A DNA stretch of 35,330 nt from the NCBI GenBank assembly GCA_026986535.1, contig JALSOK010000094.1, positions 1 through 35,330 on the forward strand, written 5' to 3'. Positions 7,440 through 15,344 of the stretch are shown here, one piece after another; positions within the stretch are counted from its first letter, which is position 1, and each line of letters begins with the position of its first letter. Made by a program: the position numbers and the translations under genes. The notes beneath the pieces were generated by a model. It was given only the letters and a program-made list of their open reading frames with translations, searched no databases and was not told the origin of the DNA. Origin of the DNA: Caldifarciminota bacterium. GTDB taxonomy: Bacteria > Hydrothermota > Hydrothermia > LBFQ01 > DSFT01.

Positions 7440-9131
7440 ATGCTGACCTTTCTGATATTTAACCTTAAGATGCTGGAAGCCATCAATATCGTGGATTACA
7501 TGATGGCCGATTATCCACTGGCCATCCGGGACTCTTTCGAGTGGGAAGAGATGAGGGAATTCTCCCGGCGGTTGAGGGAGCTCATCCCCCACAATAGGAC
7601 TCTGGCGGATTCCCTGATACTTCTGGTGGACAGGAGGGCCGATACGAATGCGGTTCGCGGCATCCTGGAGAATATCAGAAGGGGGTTGATATCGGAGTCG
7701 AATCTGAGGATGTTCCCCGATGGGGTGGTGTCGCTGGAAAGGGGAAAGGACCTCTATGCGAGGGAATGTGCGGTCTGCCACGGCCACAGGGGGGATGGAA
7801 GGGGAACGGTGAGGGGCCTCGATCCGCCCCCTGCCAGTTTTGTGGAGAGGGATGACCTTTCACCATTTCGGGTTTATACTGTGCTCCACTTCGGTGCGGC
7901 GGGAATGCCTGCATTTCATCACCTGAGCGACGGGGATAAGTGGGATGTCGCGTTCTATGTGCTGTCGCTCCGCCACGAGGGTCTGCCCGGAGACACCTTC
8001 TACCTGCCCCTGGAATTGGCTTCCGTGTGGAGCGACCGGTACATGAGCAAAATGGGTATAGAAAAGGGGGAAGTGGCTTTTATAAGGCATAATCCCGGCA
8101 CCGGAGATACTCTATCCCTGATATTGAATACCCTGGATCTCATTGAACGGACCGCCCGCTCGGGGAACTTTACGGATGCTTTATCTATACTCAATGGCCT
8201 CTACGCCCGGTATATAGAGCCCGTGGAGAAGAGGATGACAGATGCCGGCCGCATGGAGATGGATGTAATGAGGCTCAGGCGGGCTCTGGAGGAGGGGAGG
8301 ACTGAGCGTGTGGGCAGACTTGTGGCCTCCCTTAAGGAGCACTTTCTGTCCGATGAAGGAGATTCCCCCTGGCATGCCCTTATTGGATCTTTCGTTATCC
8401 TGTTTCGGGAGGGACTGGAGGCCATCCTGGTCATCGCAATCATGCTTTCCGTTGCCTCCATATATGGAAATCGGAGGGTCGTGGGGGCTGTGCATGCGGG
8501 GTGGGCAGTTGCCATACTCTCCGGATTCATCACCTGGGGGATCTTCAGGAAGGTGCTTTCTGGACTGCCTGTTTATGGTGAAATTCTGGAGGGCCTGACC
8601 TCCTTTGTGGCGGCGGCAATTCTTCTGTATATAGCCCTGTGGTTCTCATCCGGGGCTGTGGAGAATATCAGGAGGAAGATGAAGGAGGCCAGCCAGCGCC
8701 GGGCGTGGATCGGTGCTTTCGCCCTTTCATTTCTTGTGGTCTACAGGGAGGCATTCGAAACTGTCCTCTTCTATTCTGCCCTCTACGAATCCGCCGACAG
8801 GGGCGGAGTTATAGGGGGATTTCTGATGGGCTTGATAACCATCATCCTTCTGGGCATCGCGGTATTCCACCTGCACAGGCGCCTGCCCCTAAGGCAGATA
8901 TTTACCGTTACTTCCTGGATGCTCCTTGCCCTTGCGGTGGTGTTCATCGGGAAGGGAATAAGGGAGATTCAGGAAGTGGGCATGCTTCCCGTTCACTTTC
9001 TGGATTATGCCCCCCACATAGACCTTCTGGGCATATATCCGACCCTCGAGGGACTCGTTTCGCAGGGCGCAGTGGCTCTCTTGTCCATTTATTTGATAGC
9101 GAGGAGGCTGAGGTTATCGGAGGATTCCTGA
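7440..9131 (+). CDS. Cytochrome c - FTR1 family iron permease fusion
   Basis: This 563-residue protein joins an extracytoplasmic haem domain to an iron permease. After a hydrophobic leader (MLTFLIFNL), a class I cytochrome c module has CAVCH at 110-114 and the likely axial Met156 in GMPAF. A helical linker follows, then about seven membrane helices from residue 310. The two FTR1 signature repeats, REGLE (323-327) and REAFE (436-440), supply the Glu residues that carry iron. The family takes up iron coupled to a redox step; the fused haem suggests electron exchange with incoming Fe(II). It starts behind AGGAGGTG and is divergent from suf. Confidence 0.92.
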   Translation: MLTFLIFNLKMLEAINIVDYMMADYPLAIRDSFEWEEMREFSRRLRELIPHNRTLADSLILLVDRRADTNAVRGILENIRRGLISESNLRMFPDGVVSLERGKDLYARECAVCHGHRGDGRGTVRGLDPPPASFVERDDLSPFRVYTVLHFGAAGMPAFHHLSDGDKWDVAFYVLSLRHEGLPGDTFYLPLELASVWSDRYMSKMGIEKGEVAFIRHNPGTGDTLSLILNTLDLIERTARSGNFTDALSILNGLYARYIEPVEKRMTDAGRMEMDVMRLRRALEEGRTERVGRLVASLKEHFLSDEGDSPWHALIGSFVILFREGLEAILVIAIMLSVASIYGNRRVVGAVHAGWAVAILSGFITWGIFRKVLSGLPVYGEILEGLTSFVAAAILLYIALWFSSGAVENIRRKMKEASQRRAWIGAFALSFLVVYREAFETVLFYSALYESADRGGVIGGFLMGLITIILLGIAVFHLHRRLPLRQIFTVTSWMLLALAVVFIGKGIREIQEVGMLPVHFLDYAPHIDLLGIYPTLEGLVSQGAVALLSIYLIARRLRLSEDS

Positions 9132-9225
9132 GGGGTTTTGCGGCGGGAATTTCCTATGGGCGGAATAGGTTTCTTTCAGTCTTTTAATTTGAATGATTAT
9201 GGTTTCCCTCTTCAGGAGCGGAGTT

Positions 9226-9262
9226 TTTATCGGGTGCCGGCGGGCCCTGACTTCCCGATAAA
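9226..9262. promoter_or_regulatory. Inverted repeat over the DUF1232 promoter
   Basis: TTTATCGGG (9226-9234) and CCCGATAAA (9254-9262) are perfect 9-nt arms separated by 19 nt. The right arm overlaps the TAAACT box (9259-9264) of the next gene and the left arm sits near the -35 position. This fits a repressor operator, though an RNA hairpin ending the upstream transcript is also possible. Confidence 0.4.
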
Positions 9263-9264
9263 CT
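9259..9264 (+). promoter_or_regulatory. -10 box (TAAACT) of the DUF1232 gene
   Basis: TAAACT lies 9 nt before the ATG at 9274. It predicts a leader of only 2-3 nt, and no Shine-Dalgarno is present. Confidence 0.5.
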
Positions 9265-9273
9265 TTCTCTGCC

Positions 9274-9636
9274 ATGTACGATTTCGATGAGAGGGAAGCA
9301 TTCGATAGGGCCCGGAGGATGGGCGAAAATGTGGGTCCGGAAGAACTGGGAGGTATAGTGGATAGAGTAGTGGAGAAGCTGTCTTCCAGCCTGCCGGAAT
9401 CCCTGCGCAGCGCCCTTATTCATCTGGTAAAGGTTGCCAGGGCGATCGCCAGCGGGTGCTATAAGCCCGGAGCAGGGACCATAGCGGCAGTTGCCGGAGC
9501 ACTTCTGTATTTCCTCATGGTGGTGGACCTGGTTCCCGACTTCATCCCTATAGCAGGGTGGTTGGATGATGCAGCGGTTGCCACGACCGCCCTCTCCCTC
9601 CTGAGTCTGGATGTGGATGAGCTTGACTGCGATTGA
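9274..9636 (+). CDS. DUF1232 (YkvA-like) membrane protein
   Basis: The 120-residue protein carries the DUF1232 signature near the C terminus: LLYFLMVVDLVPDFIPIAGWLDD, with the D-x-(I/V)-P-D-F-I-P core, followed by a second hydrophobic segment. The N-terminal half is charged and helical. The biochemical role of the family is not established. It starts with almost no leader and no ribosome site and sits inside an inverted-repeat-flanked promoter, so it is probably transcribed alone. It is convergent with the LolA-like gene across a GC hairpin. Confidence 0.8.
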   Translation: MYDFDEREAFDRARRMGENVGPEELGGIVDRVVEKLSSSLPESLRSALIHLVKVARAIASGCYKPGAGTIAAVAGALLYFLMVVDLVPDFIPIAGWLDDAAVATTALSLLSLDVDELDCD

Positions 9637-9640
9637 AGAT

Positions 9641-9658
9641 AGGGGGAGTCCTCCCCCT
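9641..9658. terminator. Bidirectional stem-loop between DUF1232 and LolA-like genes
   Basis: AGGGGGA (9641-9647) and TCCCCCT (9652-9658) pair with a 4-nt loop. The hairpin fills the 29-nt gap between the two convergent stop codons. Confidence 0.6.
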
Positions 9659-9665
9659 GATTCCC

Positions 9666-10166
9666 TCACTTCATCTGTATGTTGCTGAAGCGGAAGATGT
9701 ATTCGACTCCGAAGCTGTCCGTGGCCCTTATTTCCAGGACCCTGTAGTCCTTCGCATCCAGCACGAACCGGGCCCCTTCGAAGACATCCGAATCTCCCTT
9801 CACATCGATGTAAATTTTCCCATTTTCCTCTTTTATGGTCTTTTCGAACTGGTCGCTCTTCTCCGTCAGAAAGGCGTATGGGTTGAATACCTGGTCCCCT
9901 TCCAGCTCCTTTACCATGGTATCGGCCCCCATGATGTAAATCATCCTGTTCTCCTCCACTATCATCTTCTGCTCCTGAGGATAGGTGATGTGAAATACGG
10001 CCCTGTTGGGGGCGAAGTATTCGAGGGTGCCCCTGAACTTCTGCTCTTCATCCATTCGCGGATTCCTTACGATTTCCACGAAGTCGGCTTTCAGATATTT
10101 TATGTTCAGGTATTTCTGCCGGATGGCCTCCTCCAGACCGGTGGCCAAAAGCACAAATGCAATCAT
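9666..10166 (-). CDS. LolA-like outer-membrane lipoprotein carrier
   Basis: The 166-residue exported protein fits the LolA/LolB-like fold family: helix AIRQKYLNIKYLKADFVEI, then strands FRGTLEYFAPNRAVFHITYP, MIVEENRMIYIMG, and a final LEIRATDSFGVEYIFRFSNI. LolA ferries lipoproteins across the periplasm. The track starts this ORF at a TTG (10172). I place the start at ATG 10166, which follows a TAAACT -10 box by exactly 6 nt and implies a leaderless message. The leader peptide would then be just MIAFVLLATG. A role in lipoprotein transport is likely but not certain without LolCDE context. Confidence 0.78.
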   Translation of the reverse strand: MIAFVLLATGLEEAIRQKYLNIKYLKADFVEIVRNPRMDEEQKFRGTLEYFAPNRAVFHITYPQEQKMIVEENRMIYIMGADTMVKELEGDQVFNPYAFLTEKSDQFEKTIKEENGKIYIDVKGDSDVFEGARFVLDAKDYRVLEIRATDSFGVEYIFRFSNIQMK

Positions 10167-10172
10167 GGACAA

Positions 10173-10178
10173 AGTTTA
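10173..10178 (-). promoter_or_regulatory. -10 box (TAAACT), leaderless promoter of the LolA-like gene
   Basis: Minus-strand TAAACT is 6 nt from the ATG at 10166, so the first base of the message would be the A of ATG. There is no Shine-Dalgarno. Together with the divergent box at 10193-10198 it lies in TTTACAG...CTGTAAA dyad symmetry. Confidence 0.6.
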
Positions 10179-10192
10179 CAGGTTTTTCACTG

Positions 10193-10198
10193 TAAAAT
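10193..10198 (+). promoter_or_regulatory. -10 box (TAAAAT), leaderless promoter of the CPBP gene
   Basis: TAAAAT is separated by 6 nt from the ATG at 10205. The whole divergent intergenic space is only 38 bp, which leaves no room for leaders in either direction. Confidence 0.65.
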
Positions 10199-10204
10199 TG
10201 ACCC

Positions 10205-11062
10205 ATGGGATGGAGGAGGGTGGCCCTTTATCTGCTGATTTCCTACGGATTCAGCTGGACTGTTGCTTCCTTTCTTTACTTTTCTCATGAGAGGGCCCTT
10301 ATGACCATAATCGCCCCCATTTACATGTTCGGTCCTCTGGTGGCGACCGCTGTCCTCATGTGGAGATATGGAGACTTCTCCTGGAGGGATATAGGCGTAA
10401 GCCTGAGGTTCAACCGGTGGTGGGTGGTGGGCTGGTTATTCCCTGCTGTCTTCGTTATCCTGACCACCCTTGTGAGCCTTGTGATTCCCGGTGTGGATTT
10501 CTCCCCTGATATGATGGGATTTCTGGAAAGGCTTTCCAGGTACGCTTCCCCCGAGGAGCTGGAATCCGCCCGCTTCCAGCTCAGGCTCATGGGCGGGAGT
10601 ATGGCAGTCGCCCTTTTCATCATCGCCATGCTGGTGGGTGCCACCTTCAATGCCCTGTTTGCGTTCGGGGAAGAGGCGGGGTGGAGGGGCTTTCTTTATA
10701 TGGAAATGAGACAATGGGGGTTCTGGAAGATGTCGGGGATGGTTGGTATCCTGTGGGGGCTGTGGCATGCCCCTCTGATTCTCAGGGGGCTGAATTATCC
10801 GGAACATCCCCTTCCGGGCATCGTGATGATGACCCTGTTCACCACCCTCCTGAGTCCCATTTTGTTCTTCCTGAGGGAGAAATCCGGCACTGTTCTGGTT
10901 CCGGCCATCTCCCATGGCACCCTCAATGCTCTGGGGGCCTTTGCCCTCGTGTACATAAGGGGTGGAAATGACCTGACGACAGGTGTAACGGGACTGCCCG
11001 GCCTTCTGGTGCTTCTGTTAATTAATGTGGCTCTATGGATTTACCGGGGCCGTTCGGATTGA
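10205..11062 (+). CDS. CPBP family intramembrane metalloprotease (CAAX/Abi type)
   Basis: This 285-residue membrane protein carries all the conserved motifs of the PF02517 family. EEAGWR with Glu156, Glu157 and Arg161 lies in FGEEAGWRGFLY. LWHAP contains His188, and ISHGTLNAL contains His237 and Asn241. About eight hydrophobic segments are visible. Bacterial members are glutamate-type intramembrane proteases whose substrates are mostly unknown; some give immunity to bacteriocins or act in membrane-protein processing. There is no bacteriocin gene beside it. It has a leaderless start and ends at a GC hairpin, so it is a single-gene unit. Confidence 0.9.
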   Translation: MGWRRVALYLLISYGFSWTVASFLYFSHERALMTIIAPIYMFGPLVATAVLMWRYGDFSWRDIGVSLRFNRWWVVGWLFPAVFVILTTLVSLVIPGVDFSPDMMGFLERLSRYASPEELESARFQLRLMGGSMAVALFIIAMLVGATFNALFAFGEEAGWRGFLYMEMRQWGFWKMSGMVGILWGLWHAPLILRGLNYPEHPLPGIVMMTLFTTLLSPILFFLREKSGTVLVPAISHGTLNALGAFALVYIRGGNDLTTGVTGLPGLLVLLLINVALWIYRGRSD

Positions 11063-11063
11063 G

Positions 11064-11082
11064 GGAGGGGAAATTCCCCTCC
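11064..11082. terminator. Bidirectional stem-loop between CPBP and fumarase genes
   Basis: GGAGGGG (11064-11070) and CCCCTCC (11076-11082) pair around AAATT. The hairpin starts 1 nt after the CPBP stop and precedes the fumarase stop on the other strand. Confidence 0.6.
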
Positions 11083-11087
11083 ATGTA

Positions 11088-12500
11088 TTATTTCACCTTC
11101 TCGCTGACCCGTCCGGGGGTGGTCATCAGTATGGGGTCGAGGAGCCTTTCCGCTTCCTCGGGGCTCAGGTAACCCAGTTCCACGACCACTTCTTTTACGG
11201 TTCTGCCCTCCGAGAGGGCCTTTTTCACCACTTCTGCGGCTTTGTCGTATCCGATTATGGGGTTGAGGGCTGTTGCCAGAATGGGATTGCGCCCGACGAG
11301 GTTCTCTATCCTCTCCCTGTTCACTTCGAATCCCTCTATTGCCCTGTCTGCCAGAACCCTGGAGGCGTTGGCTAGTATCTTGATGGACTGGAGAATGTTG
11401 TGGGCTATGAGGGGCAACATCACATTCAGCTGAAAGTCTCCCAGTGCTCCTCCCCATGTGATGGCAGCATCGTTTCCGAACACCTGGGCGGCCACCATCC
11501 TGACTGCTTCGGGGATGACGGGATTCACTTTTCCTGGCATTATGGAGGAACCGGGCTGGAGGGCGGGGAGTTTCACTTCTGAGAGGCCAGCAATGGGTCC
11601 GCTGTTCATCCATCTGAGGTCGTTGGCAATCTTCATGAGGCTTGCCGCTACAGTTTTGAGGGCTCCGGAGAGCTCCACTATGGCATCCTGCGCGCTCTGG
11701 GCCTCGAAGTGGTTCTTCGCTTCCGTGAATGGGTGCCCCGTGAGCCTGGACAACTCTTCAGCCATACGCTTTCCAAATTCCGGATGGGTGTTTATTCCCG
11801 TTCCAACAGCAGTTCCGCCTATGGCCAGTTCTGCAACGCGAGGCAGAGCATCTTTAATCCTCTCTATCCCCAGTTCTATCTGGCGGGCCCATCCGGACAT
11901 CTCCTGATATAGGGTCAGGGGCATGGCGTCCATGAGGTGGGTCCGGCCGGTTTTGACCAGATCCCTGTATTGCTCTGCCTTCTTCAGTATGGTGTTCCTC
12001 AGATGTTCCAGCGCAGGAAGCAGTTTTTCCACAGTTTCGGAATAGGCCGATACATGTATTGCTGTGGGAATCACATCGTTGGACGACTGACCCATATTCA
12101 CATGGTCGTTGGGATGCACCGGGTTCTTGGTGTGCCTGTCCCCCGTGAGGATTTCGTTGGCTCTGGTGGCGATTACTTCGTTGGCGTTCATATTGGTGGA
12201 GGTTCCGGAGCCCGTCTGGAATATGTCCACGGGGAACTGGTCGTCGAATTTGCCATCGGCCACTTCTCTGGCCGCCTGCATTATCGCCTTTGCCTTTTCT
12301 TCATCCAGATAGCCCAGTTCCCTGTTCACCTTTGCCGCCGCGTACTTTATGAGTCCGAGGGCCTTTATGAAGGGTCTGGGAAATCGGATGCCGCTTATGG
12401 GAAAGTTCTCTATGGCTCTCTGAGTCTGGGCCCCCCAGTATGCATCTCTGGGGACCTTAACCTCTCCCAGCGAATCTTTTTCTATTCTGTATTCACCCAT
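11088..12500 (-). CDS. fumC: Class II fumarate hydratase
   Basis: The 470-residue enzyme interconverts fumarate and malate in the cytoplasm. Family signatures are intact: substrate loop [14 protein letters not shown] (about 97-110), [15 protein letters not shown] (129-143), [11 protein letters not shown] (184-194), and the catalytic serine loop [11 protein letters not shown] (317-327). The CALF-type hinge continues VIPEAV. Overall length and [10 protein letters not shown] agree with fumarase C; aspartase is close in sequence and cannot be fully excluded by eye. The start follows TAATAT by 6 nt with no ribosome site, so the message is predicted leaderless. Confidence 0.95.
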   Translation of the reverse strand: MGEYRIEKDSLGEVKVPRDAYWGAQTQRAIENFPISGIRFPRPFIKALGLIKYAAAKVNRELGYLDEEKAKAIMQAAREVADGKFDDQFPVDIFQTGSGTSTNMNANEVIATRANEILTGDRHTKNPVHPNDHVNMGQSSNDVIPTAIHVSAYSETVEKLLPALEHLRNTILKKAEQYRDLVKTGRTHLMDAMPLTLYQEMSGWARQIELGIERIKDALPRVAELAIGGTAVGTGINTHPEFGKRMAEELSRLTGHPFTEAKNHFEAQSAQDAIVELSGALKTVAASLMKIANDLRWMNSGPIAGLSEVKLPALQPGSSIMPGKVNPVIPEAVRMVAAQVFGNDAAITWGGALGDFQLNVMLPLIAHNILQSIKILANASRVLADRAIEGFEVNRERIENLVGRNPILATALNPIIGYDKAAEVVKKALSEGRTVKEVVVELGYLSPEEAERLLDPILMTTPGRVSEKVK

Positions 12501-12506
12501 AGCAAA

Positions 12507-12512
12507 ATATTA
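12507..12512 (-). promoter_or_regulatory. -10 box (TAATAT), leaderless promoter of fumC
   Basis: Minus-strand TAATAT is 6 nt before the ATG at 12500, the same spacing as in the other leaderless starts of this window. Confidence 0.55.
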
Positions 12513-12551
12513 ATGCCGGGAGGCGGGGAAATTCAAGTGAGTTCTGGCCTT

Positions 12552-12557
12552 TAAAAT
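12552..12557 (+). promoter_or_regulatory. -10 box (TAAAAT) of the TPR-CHAT gene
   Basis: TAAAAT is 19 nt before the ATG. It would give a leader of about 13 nt in which AAGGA (12564-12568) can serve as a weak ribosome site. Confidence 0.45.
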
Positions 12558-12576
12558 TAGTAAAAGGATACAGGAA

Positions 12577-15321
12577 ATGCTCCTTCCGATACTCTTTGCC
12601 TCTTCGGGACCGGTTTATGTGGACGACCGCGTTCTTGAATGTGTGGAGCAGGGGGACAGTGTCTGCATTCTGTCGTACGATTATGTTTTGAAGGCCCCGA
12701 AACTACTGGAGAGGGGTCTCGTGGATTCGGCCCGAACCCTCCTGTGGAAGGGCTATGCTCTGGTGAGGAATAGGGGAGATTTACCCCTGTGGAGGGCCTA
12801 CACTCTGGCCCTCTATATGGCCTTTCTGGGCAATGAGCTCATGTGGTTCGATGCCGGTGCGATGGACAGGGCGGACAGGAGGGCATACATGGACACCCTC
12901 CTGGCCACAGCCCGCGGCAGTCCCCTTTCCCTGTATGCGCGAGTCATTTACAATAGCATTGCGGTTCAGCTGGATGCCGTGCCCGGAGATAAATACAAGA
13001 CACTTTTAGGGCGTGGTGTTCAGAATGTTCTATTTCACGAGGAAATGCCAGTTGCCTTTGTAGGGATGAACACTCTGATGGATACCACCCCTCTCACCTA
13101 TGTATTAATTTTTGGATGGGTGGAGTTGGATTCCGTTTATCTGAACCGCGTAAGGCCCTATCTGAACCATTCGGACCCCACGATAAGGGCCCTGGCCATG
13201 AAGAAGGTTGCCCAGTACTATTCAGAGCACAATATGCCCATTCTCGGATTCCGCTACATATCGATGCTGGACTCCACTGCTTCCACCCTGAGGAGCCCCT
13301 TCGTTCGGGTTGGGCTGTACCTTACGCTGAGCTATTACTTTAACTATGTAAATCCCCGGAGGGCGGGCTCCTATTATGCCCGGAGGCTTTATGAAATACT
13401 GGATTCCCTCCACAGATACGCCGGGGTATCGGGTTTGCTGTGGCTCTATGGACTGAACGAGTATGGTATTTCTGCTCCGGATGATTCTGTGGGGCTGAGG
13501 GTTCTCAGGAGGGCTCTGGCGGCCCACATGGAGCACTACGGCCTCTATAGTGATCACACGGCCAATGTTATGGCCAATCTGTCGAGAAGATTCTTACATC
13601 TGGGTGTGCTGGACAGCACCGCCTATTACATAAAGAGGGTTATAGATGTAAGACGGAAACTGCGGGGGGATGACCTGTATGTATTTGGCGAGCGCATGGG
13701 CCTGGCCTGGCTGTACCTGTACGCGGGGGACAGCGCGAGGGCCCGTTCTGTGGCAAGGGAGGCTTTGGATAGGCTTAATCTCGATTCAGACTATTTACCT
13801 GTTCCAGTTTATATATACTTTACGAGAATTTCTTACGCGTACGAGATTCTGGGTAAAATGGACTCTGCGTTGCTCTGGATGAGGGCCCTGGTGGATTCTG
13901 CTCCCGATAATATCTCCTTCAGGATAACTCTCGCACGCCTTCAGGTTCTGACCGGGGATACGGCAGGCGCCGCCGCCAGTCTGGATAGCGCATTTCTATA
14001 TGTCCGCTCCGGAAGGATTTCGAGCGTTATGGGGGCCACGCGGGGCCTTTACGGTAAACTCCTCCGGGTGTGGACGGAAAACATCCCTTACTTTCTCGGA
14101 GCGGGTCTGGATGGCAGGGTAGCCCTATACAGCGAACTTTTGAAGGGCCGCTCCCTTCTGGAAGAAATGGATCTATCTAAGGACAGGGTGGTGGATTCCC
14201 TCATCAGACTGCTCAATTTCTATGCGGATATGAATATGCCCCTGGACAGTCTCATCGCTCTGGAGAGGAGAGTTCACGAATATGTGGAGAGAAAGAAGCT
14301 TTCCTTCATATCGGAAAATGCACCCCATCTGCCGCGGGGGACTGCACTGCTGGGTTATGTGGTGGGCAGAAAATACCTTTTAGAATACCTGGTTTCTCCT
14401 GAAGAGACCGTCGTGGTGCTCAGGAGGGCATCGAGGGATAGTCTCGAGAGTATGGTAAACGGGCTTTTATCGGCGCCGGGTTTCAGTAGAGCTGTATCCG
14501 AAAGATTGTGGAGGATCCTCATAGAGCCCTTCGACACCCTGCTCCGGAAGTACCGGAGGGTGGCCATCTCTCCCCACGGTATTCTGACCCGTATGCCCTT
14601 CTCCATCCTCCACGACGGGAGAAGTTATCTGGTGGAGGCACCGTATTCCATCTACAGGGTATTTTCCCTCTGGAGCTTTGCCCTTCCATGCGGGGTAAGG
14701 GGGCCCGCGCTGGCGCTGGGCCGGAACGATTACGGTTATAATGTGGTCCTTTCCAGAAGGAACATAGGAAATCTCCGTTATGCGGAGGATGAAGCGAGGG
14801 CTGTTGTGGAGAAGGTCGGAGGTGTTGCTCTGGTGGGGGAGGAAGTATCGGAGGAGAAGCTGTATCATATTCCTCTGAGGGAATACCCCATACTCCACTT
14901 TGCCACTCATGCAATAGTGGATTCCTCCAGCATGATCATCCTGGGTCCCCCCGGTGATACAGTTCCGTCGAGGGATAACCTTCTGCGTGTGGGTGAAATC
15001 TATTCCCGGATGAGGGTAGGAAGTCTCATAGTTCTGAGCGGTTGCAGGACCGGAATGGGCAGGTTGATAAACGACTGGGAGGGCATCTTCAACCTGACCC
15101 GCAGCTTCATATACACCGGCGGAAGATGCATAATCACCACCATGTGGGACCTGAGCGACGCCGCCTCCTATCTGCTCATGGAAAAGATGTACGGGTACCT
15201 GTCGGACGGGGACCCTGTGGATATGGCCCTGAAGAGAGCCCGGCTCTACCTCTTGAGGAACACAGGCATGGACTCCCCTCTCTTCTGGGGGGCCTTCGTT
15301 CTGACTGTGTACGGCAGGTAA
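12577..15321 (+). CDS. Exported TPR-CHAT domain protein (caspase-like peptidase)
   Basis: The 914-residue protein begins with a short leader (MLLPILFASSG). It continues with about 550 residues of TPR-like helical pairs (for example AGDSARARSVAREALDRL and TGDTAGAAASLDSAFLYV) and ends in a CHAT domain (about 590-914). The caspase-type dyad is intact: His778 in ILHFATHA and Cys823 in IVLSGCRTG. The accessory blocks LTRSFIYTGGR and IITTMWDLSD are also present. Known CHAT proteases are mostly cytoplasmic and some are effectors in CRISPR or gasdermin defence. This one seems exported and has no such partners. It contains 19 D-[ST]-[AILMVT] triplets. Substrate unknown. Confidence 0.88.
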   Translation: MLLPILFASSGPVYVDDRVLECVEQGDSVCILSYDYVLKAPKLLERGLVDSARTLLWKGYALVRNRGDLPLWRAYTLALYMAFLGNELMWFDAGAMDRADRRAYMDTLLATARGSPLSLYARVIYNSIAVQLDAVPGDKYKTLLGRGVQNVLFHEEMPVAFVGMNTLMDTTPLTYVLIFGWVELDSVYLNRVRPYLNHSDPTIRALAMKKVAQYYSEHNMPILGFRYISMLDSTASTLRSPFVRVGLYLTLSYYFNYVNPRRAGSYYARRLYEILDSLHRYAGVSGLLWLYGLNEYGISAPDDSVGLRVLRRALAAHMEHYGLYSDHTANVMANLSRRFLHLGVLDSTAYYIKRVIDVRRKLRGDDLYVFGERMGLAWLYLYAGDSARARSVAREALDRLNLDSDYLPVPVYIYFTRISYAYEILGKMDSALLWMRALVDSAPDNISFRITLARLQVLTGDTAGAAASLDSAFLYVRSGRISSVMGATRGLYGKLLRVWTENIPYFLGAGLDGRVALYSELLKGRSLLEEMDLSKDRVVDSLIRLLNFYADMNMPLDSLIALERRVHEYVERKKLSFISENAPHLPRGTALLGYVVGRKYLLEYLVSPEETVVVLRRASRDSLESMVNGLLSAPGFSRAVSERLWRILIEPFDTLLRKYRRVAISPHGILTRMPFSILHDGRSYLVEAPYSIYRVFSLWSFALPCGVRGPALALGRNDYGYNVVLSRRNIGNLRYAEDEARAVVEKVGGVALVGEEVSEEKLYHIPLREYPILHFATHAIVDSSSMIILGPPGDTVPSRDNLLRVGEIYSRMRVGSLIVLSGCRTGMGRLINDWEGIFNLTRSFIYTGGRCIITTMWDLSDAASYLLMEKMYGYLSDGDPVDMALKRARLYLLRNTGMDSPLFWGAFVLTVYGR

Positions 15322-15332
15322 TTATCACACCT

Positions 15333-15338
15333 TAAACT
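15333..15338 (+). promoter_or_regulatory. -10 box (TAAACT), leaderless promoter of murC
   Basis: TAAACT is 6 nt from the GTG start at 15345. No ribosome site is present, so a leaderless GTG message is predicted. Confidence 0.6.
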
Positions 15339-15344
15339 TTTCCC

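Noticed and set aside
7265-7486. 73-aa minus-strand ORF in the suf-FTR1 gap
   Set aside because: It runs from inside the FTR1 gene across the AT-rich promoter region, lacks a ribosome site and overlaps both promoters.
8639-9187. 182-aa plus-strand ORF near the end of FTR1
   Set aside because: Out-of-frame shadow of the permease helices; Gly/Pro/Ser/Arg-rich with no start signal.
10167-10172. TTG start of the LolA-like ORF as given in the track
   Set aside because: The ATG at 10166 lies 6 nt from the TAAACT box, and the TTG would fall inside the untranscribed spacer.
12577-15321. CHAT protein as part of a CRISPR (Craspase) or gasdermin defence system
   Set aside because: No Cas7-11-like, gasdermin-like or nuclease gene is adjacent. 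The neighbours are fumarase and murC, and the protein appears exported.
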